Assembly: GCF_014529935.1 (NCBI RefSeq)
Contig: NZ_JACVFC010000003.1
Location: 434,001-498,000 of the forward strand
DNA from: Chitinophaga qingshengii
GTDB lineage: Bacteria > Bacteroidota > Bacteroidia > Chitinophagales > Chitinophagaceae
DNA: 64,000 nt
Direction: 5' to 3'
A program made the position numbers and the translations under genes. The notes beneath the pieces are model-generated. The model did no database searches and had not been told where the DNA came from. It saw only the letters and a program-made list of their open reading frames with translations. Shown in pieces: positions 15,939-24,858 of this stretch; the first letter of the stretch is position 1; the number at the start of each line of letters is the position of its first letter.

Positions 15939-16024
15939 TGGGTTTTGTATCATGAGGATCACTAAAAATTGTCAAAATCTGTGCTGGTCGCAGGTTTTAT
16001 GTTTTACGTCTACTGAATAGTCTA
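15939..16024 (+). pseudogene. Decayed copy of the tRNA-Lys 3' end and its terminator
   Basis: The order of short matches repeats that of the intact gene. TGGGTT (15939-15944) matches the T stem and loop start, GGATCAC (15957-15963) the acceptor end, and AAAATTGTCAAAATCTG the bases before the terminator. A weak hairpin CTGTG/CGCAG (15979-15993) followed by GTTTTATGTTTTA matches the terminator, and GTCTACTGAATAGTC resembles the sequence after it. Identity is partial. It reads as a degraded second tRNA-Lys unit. Confidence 0.45.
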
Positions 16025-16079
16025 TCAAAGTGTAGATTTGTAGTCACTTTTATATCTTTGCCAGCAATTGTTTTTTCCT

Positions 16080-17036
16080 ATGAAATACTTTTTTCTTCTC
16101 TATTGCTTACTGTTGCAGCTTACTACAAAAGCGCAAACCCTCTTTTCTTACAAAGATTCGATCCATAGATACGTCATCGGAATTCCTGAAAAATGGAAAT
16201 ACTGGAAAAAAAACGATAGCACTCATATCAATCTGTTGGTGTATGATATGGAGAAGAATCCCACCAATGATTTTGCCGATAATTTTAACATCACCATTTT
16301 TCACCACCCGAATATAAATGTTGATAGCGCCCTTTATATATTGGCATCTCTCACTGCTCACTCGCGCTTATCAATGCTGGATACAGGTAGTTATATGGTA
16401 GATGGAAAAAGGATGTTATGGTTTGATGATGTGCATATAGGTCCGAAAGCCCAGGATACACTATGTGCCAGTGATTTTATCGTTTACAATGATAGTAAAG
16501 TGTATATAATTACCTGTACCACGACCCCGCAACGCTTTGCTACATCCAGGGACTTGTTTCATCGCGTGGCACAGTCATTTAAGGTATCGCTTCCTCCGGC
16601 ATATGAGTCCTTAAAAATAGATTTCCCGACGGATGTAACATGGAAGATTCAGAGTGAAACTGATGATTCCACTACACATGCCATGCAGCTATTGCCGATC
16701 GATGAGTCTGCAGAACAATGGACGCGCTGTATCAACCTGGTAACAATAAAACAAAAGGTGCAACAAAAGATTGAGCAAACAATTTTATCCTATAAGACGC
16801 AGGTGAAGGAAAGTTACCCTGACGCGCATTTTACCGTATTGTCGAAGGGTGGGAACTGGGGACTATTTAAGGTCGAAACTAATCACCCAAAACCGGAAGC
16901 CAGTTTGTTTTATGTTTTGCAGACGGATGCTTCTATGCATACGATCAGTATTACATTTCCTAAGCCTACGCTATCTGATGACTTGTTAGACAAATGGACG
17001 AAGATTTTTCGGAATGGAAAATTGGTAATGGAGTAA
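16080..17036 (+). CDS. Secreted protein of unknown function
   Basis: 318 residues from the ATG at 16080, which begins a signal peptide (MKYFFLLYCLLLQLTTKAQ). I do not recognise the family with certainty. Two similar halves can be seen: residues 20-170 (YVIGIPEKWKYWKKNDSTHINLLVYD) and 180-318 (KIDFPTDVTWKIQSETDDSTTHAMQLLP). Each starts with a proline-containing strand and a W-K motif like the PsbP/DUF1795 type of lipid- or protein-binding fold. A -7 box TATCTTTG (16053-16060) precedes it. The base composition is more AT-rich than the neighbouring metabolic genes. Confidence 0.75.
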   Translation: MKYFFLLYCLLLQLTTKAQTLFSYKDSIHRYVIGIPEKWKYWKKNDSTHINLLVYDMEKNPTNDFADNFNITIFHHPNINVDSALYILASLTAHSRLSMLDTGSYMVDGKRMLWFDDVHIGPKAQDTLCASDFIVYNDSKVYIITCTTTPQRFATSRDLFHRVAQSFKVSLPPAYESLKIDFPTDVTWKIQSETDDSTTHAMQLLPIDESAEQWTRCINLVTIKQKVQQKIEQTILSYKTQVKESYPDAHFTVLSKGGNWGLFKVETNHPKPEASLFYVLQTDASMHTISITFPKPTLSDDLLDKWTKIFRNGKLVME

Positions 17037-17067
17037 TTGGTATGGTGGACAGAGCGACAAATGAATT

Positions 17068-17394
17068 ATGGAAAATATAATCGAAATATTAAACAGTCAT
17101 TTAAAAATTTTACAAGTTGCCATTGAGAATTTTACCATCCTGGATAGCGACCTGGAAATACATATTAAAATACACTCGACAACGTTTGGTATAAGGACAA
17201 TCATCTTTGATCACGTATCTAACATCAATATAAATTCGAAAACCTATGTTTGGTCAGACAAATCCTCTATCATAATAGGAGATTTGTCTGCTGCACAGTT
17301 GGAAGGTGTTACATATCAGGTAGCTATTGCAGAAGGTGCGATGAGCTTTTATTGCAGAAATATTATATTGAATAACGAATGTTGTTGGCACTGA
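17068..17394 (+). CDS. Hypothetical protein
   Basis: 108 residues, no signal peptide and no motif I recognise. The N-terminal 20 residues could form a helix (IIEILNSHLKILQVAIENF); the rest is beta-rich and isoleucine-rich and ends with two Cys before WH. It starts 31 bp after the secreted-protein gene on the same strand and is low in GC. It converges on the SDR gene with a 13-bp gap. It is real if the pair is an accessory insertion, but this is uncertain. Confidence 0.55.
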   Translation: MENIIEILNSHLKILQVAIENFTILDSDLEIHIKIHSTTFGIRTIIFDHVSNININSKTYVWSDKSSIIIGDLSAAQLEGVTYQVAIAEGAMSFYCRNIILNNECCWH

Positions 17395-17407
17395 CACCTC
17401 ATCTCCG

Positions 17408-18145
17408 CTACCACGGTATCTCTCCCGTTTTCGGATTATTCTCCTCACTAAAAAATTTCCCTGTCGGGCCATTATCGTCGATCAACACGTATTTAACGAT
17501 CCGTTTTCCGGCATCTTCCACACTTCCCGGTCCCCTATGTCCGTTAAAGTCTGTTTTGGTATATCCCGGGCAAACGGTATTTATCTTGAAGCGGGTGTTT
17601 TTTAATTCGTATGCCAGTACGACGGTGTACATATTCAGGGCTGATTTTGAAGAGAGGTATACAGCGCCTTTGTAGTCGTAGTATTTATAGGTGGGGTCGC
17701 TGTGCAGGGTAATTGAACCCTGACTGGAGCTCACATTGACGATACGCGGTGCCGGTGACTTTTGCAATAAATCAATAAAAGCCTGAGTAACGCGTACTAC
17801 GCCGTAAACATTGGTATCATAGGCTGCTTTAAACTGGTCGATAGTGGCGTCCAGTGCACTTTGCGGGTAACCGCCATAAATACCGGCATTATTAATCAGT
17901 ATATCCAGCACTTTTGTTTTTTTACCTATTTCTTTACGGGCTTTCCTGACTGAATCATCATCTGTAACGTCAAGCTGAATAGCTTCTATATTGTTTAATC
18001 CCGTTGCTTTAAGTTTATCGACGGCTTCATCACCATTTTCTATATTACGGCTGCCCAGGTATACATAAATTCCTTTTTGGGCGAGTTGCTGTGCAACTTC
18101 ATAGCCAATACTTTTGTTAGCGCCTGTTACTAATGCATATTTCAT
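17408..18145 (-). CDS. SDR family oxidoreductase (carbonyl-reductase-like)
   Basis: 245 residues. The cofactor motif is TGANKSIGYEVA, the NNAG motif is ILINNAGIYGG, and the catalytic residues are the Ser of VNVSSSQGS and YLSSK. The KSIG variant and CPGYTKTDFNGHRG resemble plant-type carbonyl reductases, which use NADPH. It lies 62 bp downstream of an AraC gene on the same strand, and a -7 box sits in the gap, so it may have its own promoter under AraC control. Confidence 0.88.
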   Translation of the reverse strand: MKYALVTGANKSIGYEVAQQLAQKGIYVYLGSRNIENGDEAVDKLKATGLNNIEAIQLDVTDDDSVRKARKEIGKKTKVLDILINNAGIYGGYPQSALDATIDQFKAAYDTNVYGVVRVTQAFIDLLQKSPAPRIVNVSSSQGSITLHSDPTYKYYDYKGAVYLSSKSALNMYTVVLAYELKNTRFKINTVCPGYTKTDFNGHRGPGSVEDAGKRIVKYVLIDDNGPTGKFFSEENNPKTGEIPW

Positions 18146-18164
18146 TTTTTGTGATTTTATGAAG

Positions 18165-18172
18165 CAAAAGTA
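18165..18172 (-). promoter_or_regulatory. -7 promoter box of the SDR gene
   Basis: Minus-strand TACTTTTG fits TAnnTTTG 20 bp before the start codon. No good -33 box is present, which fits a promoter that needs an activator such as the adjacent AraC protein. Confidence 0.5.
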
Positions 18173-18207
18173 GCCGGCTGAAAAATAGGGGAAATGGACA
18201 AATCATT

Positions 18208-19077
18208 TTATTTCCCTGACAAATCTTGCCGGGGCGAAAAATCACTGGCACTTTTTCCGGTGCTTTTTTTGAAGAGCCTGGAAAAATAGTCCGGGTCATT
18301 AAAGCCCAGTTCATAGGCCAGTTCTTTGATGGAGATATTAGAGTAACGCAATTTTCGTTGCGCTTCGGCCATCAACCGGTTAATAAAATAATCTTTGGGT
18401 GATGTTCCGGCATATTCCTTTACAATCCGGTATAGACTGGTGGTGGATAATGCTAGTTTTTCTGCAATGGCGTTGATGGAAGGTTGCTCAGTAAGAGAGG
18501 TTTCCACGACTAATTTGAACTCGATAAACTTTGAAAGGTTGGCGTTTAAGCTATTGAGAGGCTCTTTGTTTTTGAAATAGGCGCTGTTTAATTCTGACAG
18601 CAAAAGGTTTAAATAAGCTAATATTATTTCAGTATCGGTCTCCTGTTTATCTAAATAAAGTATCTGGTTTAAAATGCCAAAAACCTGTACGACCCTATCT
18701 TTTGCAGCATTGTCAAGAACGATGACGGGTGCGTTTAAGGGGTTGACCAGAAAGGGAAATTGTTGTGGCAACAATGCCAGTGTATTTTCATCAAACAACA
18801 ACTTGAAATATTTAAGATCGTCTGTTTTAGCCGGTGGTATAAAAAGTTGATTGGGCATGGCAAAAAGCAGGTGCCCGTCGGTAAGGGTGAAGTCTTGTGC
18901 GTCTAAATTGTATGTAATGGAGCCGCTTTCAATTAGTACTATAAAATAGGAAGATAGTCTGCGGGGTTGCAGTTGTTTTTGTTGAATGTCAGCTGAAAGA
19001 TAAGGATTGTCGTTTGAACGAATCTTTAATCCCAGCTCATCACGCTGTGAGTCTTCGTGTTTCTCTTGTTCCTGCAT
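18208..19077 (-). CDS. AraC family transcriptional regulator
   Basis: 289 residues from the ATG at 19077; 40 more upstream codons are open but do not look like the family. An AraC-type cupin sensor is at residues 30-150 (LSSYFIVLIESGSITYNLDAQDFTLTDGHLLFAMP), and the DNA-binding domain at about 190-285 holds INAIAEKLALSTTSLYRIVKEYAG and ISIKELAYELGFNDPDYFSRLFKKSTGKSASDFSP, complete for both helix-turn-helix units. It is upstream of the SDR gene on the same strand and likely regulates it. Confidence 0.88.
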   Translation of the reverse strand: MQEQEKHEDSQRDELGLKIRSNDNPYLSADIQQKQLQPRRLSSYFIVLIESGSITYNLDAQDFTLTDGHLLFAMPNQLFIPPAKTDDLKYFKLLFDENTLALLPQQFPFLVNPLNAPVIVLDNAAKDRVVQVFGILNQILYLDKQETDTEIILAYLNLLLSELNSAYFKNKEPLNSLNANLSKFIEFKLVVETSLTEQPSINAIAEKLALSTTSLYRIVKEYAGTSPKDYFINRLMAEAQRKLRYSNISIKELAYELGFNDPDYFSRLFKKSTGKSASDFSPRQDLSGK

Positions 19078-19285
19078 ATTATTGGCTAAAAAAGTTTTAG
19101 GGTGACACCGTAAATTTCGCAATCTTTTTGCTATTTTATCGTTACTTTTTATTCCTTGAAGAGAGTAGTTTATAAGCAGATCCGGCCTTTTCCGCAAGAA
19201 TACCGCCGTTTTAATATTATAATTTGTTTTACTATTTCAGATAATTTACGGTATATTGAAATAATTAACCGCAAAAGACTGAAAT

Positions 19286-19789
19286 ATGAAAAAAGCCCTT
19301 TTATTCCTATCCGGAATGTTTGTATTCTCCACAACAACTCTGGGACAGGGGCTCGAGCCCAAACCCTCGCCGGCAGATACGAAACTCAGCAAATTCATTT
19401 ACCAGCAGCTGGACTCCACCCTGCTGGCAGACACGCTTTCCCATGCATTTTCAATTAAAGGTTTACTGAGTGGTAATCGTATTTCTCAGGTAAAATGCTC
19501 GAATGGGGTACCGCAGCAGCTAAGGGCAAAATTGGAACGCCTGCCTCATCAGGATATCGACTGGAGCCAGCTATTCGGCAAAACCGTTTCTGGTACAACG
19601 GTCATTATCCCGGTATTGGTAGTTAAGGATGGGCGTTCTGTTATGTATGTAAAATATTTCGATGATCTTTTTGATGACATTTTTTCTTTTGAGGATGAAA
19701 ATGCGGTGGGCTCAATGCGTCACTTCAAGAATACTATCATGTTAAACCCGCTGGTGATGAAAAAGTATATCGGAGGCAGGCTGCCCTGA
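19286..19789 (+). CDS. Secreted protein of unknown function
   Basis: 167 residues with a signal peptide (MKKALLFLSGMFVFSTTTLGQ). The mature part is mixed alpha/beta with SQVKCSNGVPQQLRAKLERL and VIIPVLVVKDGRSVMYVKYFDDL. I do not recognise the family. It is divergent from the AraC gene with 208 bp between the start codons, and followed by another AraC gene 107 bp downstream. Confidence 0.72.
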   Translation: MKKALLFLSGMFVFSTTTLGQGLEPKPSPADTKLSKFIYQQLDSTLLADTLSHAFSIKGLLSGNRISQVKCSNGVPQQLRAKLERLPHQDIDWSQLFGKTVSGTTVIIPVLVVKDGRSVMYVKYFDDLFDDIFSFEDENAVGSMRHFKNTIMLNPLVMKKYIGGRLP

Positions 19790-19896
19790 TAGGCAGGATC
19801 GATCTATCCCGCCGGATTATTGTATATTAGATCAGCGGAGTGCTGAGGTAAAATATAGAACACAACGAAAAGGAATCGTCTGATTTTAATCAACAC

Positions 19897-20721
19897 ATGA
19901 ACTATTACCGGCAATATTATCCATCTGCTCAACTGGCTGATTTTATAGAATGCTACTGGGTACTGCATGCACCGGCCAGGTTCATGGATGTGCCCGACCG
20001 CTTAATACCCGGCGGCCGTGTGGAGCTGATCTTTAATTTTGGATCGCCGGCAGATTGGTTGATCACAGCTGACAACCCGCAGGGGGTCCGTCAGCACGGG
20101 CCGGTAATAATGGGACAGCGCAATCAGATTTTTTATGTAAAAGGTTGGGGGAAAGTTAATATGCTAGGCATCCGTTTTAAGCCGGGAGGACTGGCGGCAT
20201 TTACCAATGCTCCGGTGGCTGACTTATTAAATACCCTGTTACCGGCGGAGCTGCTGTTAGGAAAAGCCGTGAAAAGCCTGGAAACACGGTTGTCCGATTG
20301 TCAGGATGATGATGAACGGGTACAATTACTGGATATTATACTGAAAACCGAACTAAAAAATGCACCGGCGGATCTACAGATGGTTAACCACTCCATAGAC
20401 ATACTGCGAAATACCCCGGATGATGTATCTATTGACACCATCTGCCGGCAAACAGGCTGGTACTATAAAAAACTGGAGCGGGTTTTTCTGAAAAGTGTCG
20501 GCTATACCCCTAAGCATTACCATAAAATACTTCGTTTCAATAAAGCGGTCAGGTATATGCGAACTACCCACATCTTAACGGATGTCTGTCACGTATGCAA
20601 TTACTTTGACCAGGCACATTTTATTCGTGATTTCCGGCTGTTTACCGGCACTACGCCCGGTCAGTTTAAAAAGGAGGATAATAGAGTAGCGGATTTTCTC
20701 ATAAAGTATCAGCCTGTCTAA
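19897..20721 (+). CDS. AraC family transcriptional regulator (DUF6597-type sensor)
   Basis: 274 residues. The sensor domain begins YYPSAQLADFIECYWVLHAP and contains LIPGGRVELIFNFG and LGIRFKPGGLAAF, as in the AraC protein at 7960-8754. The DNA-binding domain at about 170-265 includes VSIDTICRQTGWYYKKLERVFLKSVGYTPKHY and DVCHVCNYFDQAHFIRDFRLFTGTTPGQF. It lies 60 bp ahead of the Lnt-like gene on the same strand, so that gene is the likely target. Confidence 0.88.
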   Translation: MNYYRQYYPSAQLADFIECYWVLHAPARFMDVPDRLIPGGRVELIFNFGSPADWLITADNPQGVRQHGPVIMGQRNQIFYVKGWGKVNMLGIRFKPGGLAAFTNAPVADLLNTLLPAELLLGKAVKSLETRLSDCQDDDERVQLLDIILKTELKNAPADLQMVNHSIDILRNTPDDVSIDTICRQTGWYYKKLERVFLKSVGYTPKHYHKILRFNKAVRYMRTTHILTDVCHVCNYFDQAHFIRDFRLFTGTTPGQFKKEDNRVADFLIKYQPV

Positions 20722-20781
20722 AATATACAATTCTACGCCGGGAAAACCGCATAGCTTTGACAATAATACTAAACTCATATC

Positions 20782-22245
20782 ATGTCGGACTTAAAACCGG
20801 TTTCCAAAGCACTGTTGGGCGCAGGAGTGCTTTTGGCGGGAATTTGCTGGTATTTATCCTTTAGCCTGTCAACACACATTTGGTGGTTATTATGGGTGGC
20901 GCCGGTTCCTATACTGTATTTTTCTTTACGGGTTAGCAGCAAATGGGCATTTTTAATCGCGTTTACCGGCTACTTAATAGGCAGGCTTAGCTGGGTTCCT
21001 TATTTACAAAGCGTGATGCCTCTGCCGCTGACGCTGATGTTTACCCTGCTATTTCCCCTGATTTTTGCCTTACAGGTGATCGCTGCGAGAAAGCTAATGC
21101 TTAGTTATCGGCATTGGTCCACCGTATTTGCACTTCCTGTTTTGGTTACTACGATGGAGTATATCACTTGTCTTACCAGCAGGGATGGAACGGCAGGCAG
21201 CATTGCCTATACACAATGCGATTTTTTACCAATAGTGCAGGTGGCGTCTTTAACGGGCATACATGGCATTACCTTCCTGGTTACTTTTTTCCCGGCGGCG
21301 GTTGCGTTCATCATCTATCGGTATCAGCGAAAACAATCTATCCGGACACTTTCCCTGGTAACCCTCGGTATTCTTCTGGCTGTAATGGTTTGGGGTGTGG
21401 TGCGTCTGAATCACACTTCTCCTGCTCCCCAATCATTGCGGGTGGCTATGGTAGCCATCGATAAACAGGCTTATCGCCGCAAGGATACAACAGGAGAAGA
21501 CAGGGAGGCATACCTGGCTAACCTCTACCTGGGCCGGGTAGGGGAATTGGCAAAGCAGGGTGCAAGGATGGTGGTGTTCCCTGAAAAAATGTTTACCGTA
21601 GGAGACAACCGCCGTACGGGTTTTATACAGCAGTTTAAAGATACGGCCATGGCGCATCACGTAGGCATCGTAGCCTGCGTGACGCAACAAAAAAACGACT
21701 ATTATGAAAACAGGGCCTGGGTGATCGGGGAGGATGGGGCCTTACTGGCAGATTATCAGAAAGTACATCTATTTGCAGGAGAATTCCTGGACAGCCTGAA
21801 ACCTGGAAAGGAACCCGGTTTGTTTCTCCGCAATGGTACCACCGAAGGAGTGGCCATTTGTAAAGACATGGATTTTCAGCAAGACATCAGCAGGTATGGC
21901 AACGCAGATTGTAGTGTTTTATATGTGCCGGCCTGGGATTTTGAGCGGGATGGCTGGCTGCATAGCCGGATGGCAATAATGAGATGCGTGGAAGGCGGCT
22001 ACGGAATGGTAAGAAATGCCCGGCAGGGCAGGCTGACGATCAACGACTACTGTGGCAGGGTGTTGTATGAAGCCAATAGCGACAAAGGCACGCCCGCATT
22101 GTTGTCAGGCAATATCGACATACAGCATCATACTACCCTGTATAACAAATGGGGGGATTGGTTCAGTTTATTAAATGCCATTGCTGCCCTGGTAAGCCTT
22201 TTACTGTTGGGTTACCCAGGTGTTAGATCAGGGAGAGAGCGGTAA
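20782..22245 (+). CDS. Apolipoprotein N-acyltransferase-like membrane protein (nitrilase fold)
   Basis: 487 residues. Several membrane spans fill residues 10-215. The nitrilase-fold domain follows with a complete Glu-Lys-Cys triad: E268 in FPEKMF, K327 in YQKVHL and C360 in ICKDMDF. A final span lies near 460-478. Layout and triad match Lnt, which acylates the N-terminal Cys of lipoproteins from the periplasmic side. Pairing with an AraC regulator and the divergent N-terminal region suggest an accessory paralog rather than the housekeeping enzyme. A different amide-forming or amide-splitting activity is possible. Confidence 0.8.
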   Translation: MSDLKPVSKALLGAGVLLAGICWYLSFSLSTHIWWLLWVAPVPILYFSLRVSSKWAFLIAFTGYLIGRLSWVPYLQSVMPLPLTLMFTLLFPLIFALQVIAARKLMLSYRHWSTVFALPVLVTTMEYITCLTSRDGTAGSIAYTQCDFLPIVQVASLTGIHGITFLVTFFPAAVAFIIYRYQRKQSIRTLSLVTLGILLAVMVWGVVRLNHTSPAPQSLRVAMVAIDKQAYRRKDTTGEDREAYLANLYLGRVGELAKQGARMVVFPEKMFTVGDNRRTGFIQQFKDTAMAHHVGIVACVTQQKNDYYENRAWVIGEDGALLADYQKVHLFAGEFLDSLKPGKEPGLFLRNGTTEGVAICKDMDFQQDISRYGNADCSVLYVPAWDFERDGWLHSRMAIMRCVEGGYGMVRNARQGRLTINDYCGRVLYEANSDKGTPALLSGNIDIQHHTTLYNKWGDWFSLLNAIAALVSLLLLGYPGVRSGRER

Positions 22246-22279
22246 AGGATTACAATTCCGGCGGGCTGTTTCAGGGTGA

Positions 22280-23197
22280 TCAACCGAATTGCTGCCGGAA
22301 AGTCAACGGGGTCAGTTGTGTTTTCAGTTTAAATAATTTGTTGAACGATTGGGGATGCTCAAACCCCAGCTTGTAGGCTATTTCGGCCACGGATAGGGAG
22401 GTGGAGGAGAGTAAGTCTTTGGAACGCTCGATCATGCTGTTTTGTATATATTGTTGGGTATTCTGCCCGGTGAGGCAACGAAGCATGTCGCTTAAATAGC
22501 GTTGAGAAATGCACAGTTGTTCACAAATGTATTTTACGGATGGAGTGCCTGTTTCCAGGCCCTGGGCTGCATGGAAATATTGATCCAGCAAGTTGTCCAA
22601 TGCTGCCACAGTCTGATGGTTGGTCGCTTTGCGGGTAATGAACTGACGTTGATAAAACCTATTGCTGTAGTTGAGCAGCAGTTCGATTTGAGATATCAGT
22701 ATAACCTGGCTGAAGTTATCGATAGGGCCGCTGAGTTCCGCTGTCATCGCCACCAGCAAGTTGACCATGGTATTTTTCTCCGCTGCAGACAGGCACAGGG
22801 CTTCGGTAACATCATAGGAGAAAAAACCGTACTGGCTGATCGAATTGACGAGGGAGGATGACCGGATAAAATCGGGATGGAAGTATAACGCTATTCCCTC
22901 ATAGCTTTCCAGGGAATCGGGAATGGTGACGTCCTGGTTCGGTTTCAGGAACGCCATTCCTCCTTCTTCGAAATCATAATGTGATTGCCCGTATTGGATT
23001 TGTCCCCGGAAGTGTTGCTTGAAAGAGATTTTATAGAAATCGAGGCTGATCCTCACACCATGCTCCGGCGCCGCCGCAGCTGCCATATGGCTGTAGTCTA
23101 CCAGCGTAATCAGCGGGTGCTGAGGTGCTGGCAGTTGCAGGTAGCGCATCAGGGCGGCTATACTGCTGAAATGACGTGTAGCGGGACGATGTTCCAT
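22280..23197 (-). CDS. AraC family transcriptional regulator
   Basis: 305 residues from the ATG at 23197; the six upstream codons would need a TTG start. The N-terminal sensor domain (MAFLKPNQDVTIPDSLESYEGIALYFHPDFI) is of the cupin type. The C-terminal helix-turn-helix pair includes KYICEQLCISQRYLSDMLRCLTGQNTQQYI and LSVAEIAYKLGFEHPQSFNKLFKLKTQLTPLTFR. It starts 24 bp after the stop of an SDR gene on the same strand, so the two form an operon with the enzyme first. Confidence 0.88.
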   Translation of the reverse strand: MEHRPATRHFSSIAALMRYLQLPAPQHPLITLVDYSHMAAAAAPEHGVRISLDFYKISFKQHFRGQIQYGQSHYDFEEGGMAFLKPNQDVTIPDSLESYEGIALYFHPDFIRSSSLVNSISQYGFFSYDVTEALCLSAAEKNTMVNLLVAMTAELSGPIDNFSQVILISQIELLLNYSNRFYQRQFITRKATNHQTVAALDNLLDQYFHAAQGLETGTPSVKYICEQLCISQRYLSDMLRCLTGQNTQQYIQNSMIERSKDLLSSTSLSVAEIAYKLGFEHPQSFNKLFKLKTQLTPLTFRQQFG

Positions 23198-23221
23198 TTT
23201 TGTAGCCTGTAACAAATTTAA

Positions 23222-23956
23222 TCAATTTTGGGCTGAAGGCCTGATCACGATATCTCCTATTTCCACCTGCGGAGGCTGGCTCAGCGCATACACAACGGCC
23301 CGGGCGATATCGCCTGGTGCTATCGCGAATGCCGCCATATTCTTCTTAATGGCAGTTTTCATGTCCTGGTTTTTGATGCCTTCGGCGAAGTTGGTGTGAA
23401 CGAAGCCGGGTGAAATACCGGTAATCCGGATAGTGCCGTCGGATTCCTGACGGAATGCTTCTGTGAGCGTGCGGACGGCATTTTTGGTGGCCGCATAAAC
23501 ACCCTGCGCGGGAACAATTTTAATGCCCGCCGTGGAAATGATATTGATGATGTGGCCCGACCCCTGCTTCCTGAATTCGGGGATAGCACTCGCCATCCCA
23601 TACAATACGCCCTTTAGGTTTACGTCAATCATTTCCTCCCAGCCATCCACGTCCAGCTCGTCGATCCGGCTAAGCTGACTGATGCCGGCATTATTGATCA
23701 TCACGTCCAGTTTCCCGTATTGCGCCATGGCGGTATCAACGAGTCGCCGAACATCGTTCTTGTTTTTTACGTCCATGGTTACCGCCAGGGCTTCGCCTCC
23801 GTGTTGCCGGATGTCGGTTACGACGCTTTCCAGTTCCGCAGCCCGGCGGGCGCCCAACACCATTTTTACGCCATGCGTTGCCAGTTCCAGGGCGATGGCT
23901 TTGCCGATTCCGCTGCTGGCGCCGGTGATGGCGGCTATTTTGTTACGTATATTCAT
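23222..23956 (-). CDS. SDR family oxidoreductase
   Basis: 244 residues, a classical SDR. The cofactor motif is TGASSGIGKAIA, followed by GARRAAEL (an Arg pair suits NADP), MINNAGIS, the Ser of NIISTAG and YAATK as the catalytic Tyr-Lys, then SPGFVHTNFAEG. The substrate is not readable. It is the first gene of a two-gene operon with an AraC regulator. Confidence 0.9.
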   Translation of the reverse strand: MNIRNKIAAITGASSGIGKAIALELATHGVKMVLGARRAAELESVVTDIRQHGGEALAVTMDVKNKNDVRRLVDTAMAQYGKLDVMINNAGISQLSRIDELDVDGWEEMIDVNLKGVLYGMASAIPEFRKQGSGHIINIISTAGIKIVPAQGVYAATKNAVRTLTEAFRQESDGTIRITGISPGFVHTNFAEGIKNQDMKTAIKKNMAAFAIAPGDIARAVVYALSQPPQVEIGDIVIRPSAQN

Positions 23957-24195
23957 TATCTATGGGTTTAATTTTCGGGAGATTGTTTAACCCTGCAAAT
24001 TTGAAGGATTACCCGGAGAGGAATGTAGTCGGATTGGTAAATGTTGTAGTGAAGTTGGTGCCGGTATGCACGATTGGTAAGGCGATGATAGGAAACGATC
24101 GCTGGAAACCTGTATGGCCCGAGAGGAATGTTAGGATTTTTTTAAAGTAAAAATTATATTTGGAGGATATATATAGCCTTAAAGTAATATAAGCG

Positions 24196-24768
24196 TTGCA
24201 AAATAGTGAGACAGATTTAATTTTTAGTATAAGCGAAGGCGATATAACAGCATTCGACCAACTGTTTATAGAAATGTATCCGGCGCTATGCCTGCTGTCG
24301 AACAGGATTGTAGGCGATGAAGCGGCCGCAAAAGATATCGTGTCCGAGGTTTTTTTTCAGTTATGGAAAACCAGGACCGCTTTGAACGAGGTGAAAAATG
24401 TGAGCGCCTATTTGTATGTAGCTACCCGCAATCATTCGCTCAACCACCTGAAAAAACTTAGGCGGAACGAAAAGAAAGTACAGGCGGCTTACGAAAATCA
24501 ACTAACGGAAAAAACGTATGAAGATATTTTGCAGCATGTCTTCCATGCGGAATCCGTCCGTATATTGCATGAAGCGATATTAACCCTGCCTCCTGAATGT
24601 ACCAAAGTGGTACAATTGAATATCGAAGGACTAAGCACCAACGAAATTGCCCAAGAGCTGGGGATTTCGCCCTCGGCAGTAAGCCATCAGAAAGCCAGGG
24701 CCATTAGATTGCTACGGGGAAAAATAGCTCCCGGGGTAGCGCTGTTATGCCTGTTGCTGGCAGAATAA
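24196..24768 (+). CDS. ECF RNA polymerase sigma factor
   Basis: 190 residues. Region 2 (FDQLFIEMYPALCLLSNRIV, AKDIVSEVFFQLWK) and region 4 (ILTLPPECTKVVQLNIEGLSTNEIAQELGISPSAVSHQKARAIRLLR) are complete. The start is TTG at 24196, because an in-frame TAA lies six bases upstream and the next Met is inside region 2. It heads an operon with fecR, susC, susD and a thioredoxin-like gene and should activate it when released by FecR. Confidence 0.92.
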   Translation: MQNSETDLIFSISEGDITAFDQLFIEMYPALCLLSNRIVGDEAAAKDIVSEVFFQLWKTRTALNEVKNVSAYLYVATRNHSLNHLKKLRRNEKKVQAAYENQLTEKTYEDILQHVFHAESVRILHEAILTLPPECTKVVQLNIEGLSTNEIAQELGISPSAVSHQKARAIRLLRGKIAPGVALLCLLLAE

Positions 24769-24858
24769 TTCCCTCATTTTACTTTTTTTAAAAAAATTTT
24801 AGGAAGGAAGTCAAATCCGGTACCTGACTGTTGTCCTATACGAAATAATTATTGTGTG

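Noticed and set aside
15513..16024. Integrated mobile element bounded by the tRNA tail copies
   Set aside because: Only about 370 bp lie between the copies, with no integrase or other gene, so an element cannot be supported.
24001..24150. Small plus-strand frame before the sigma gene
   Set aside because: The translation has no family features and no start context; the repeated GAGAGGAATGT words in it look like chance.
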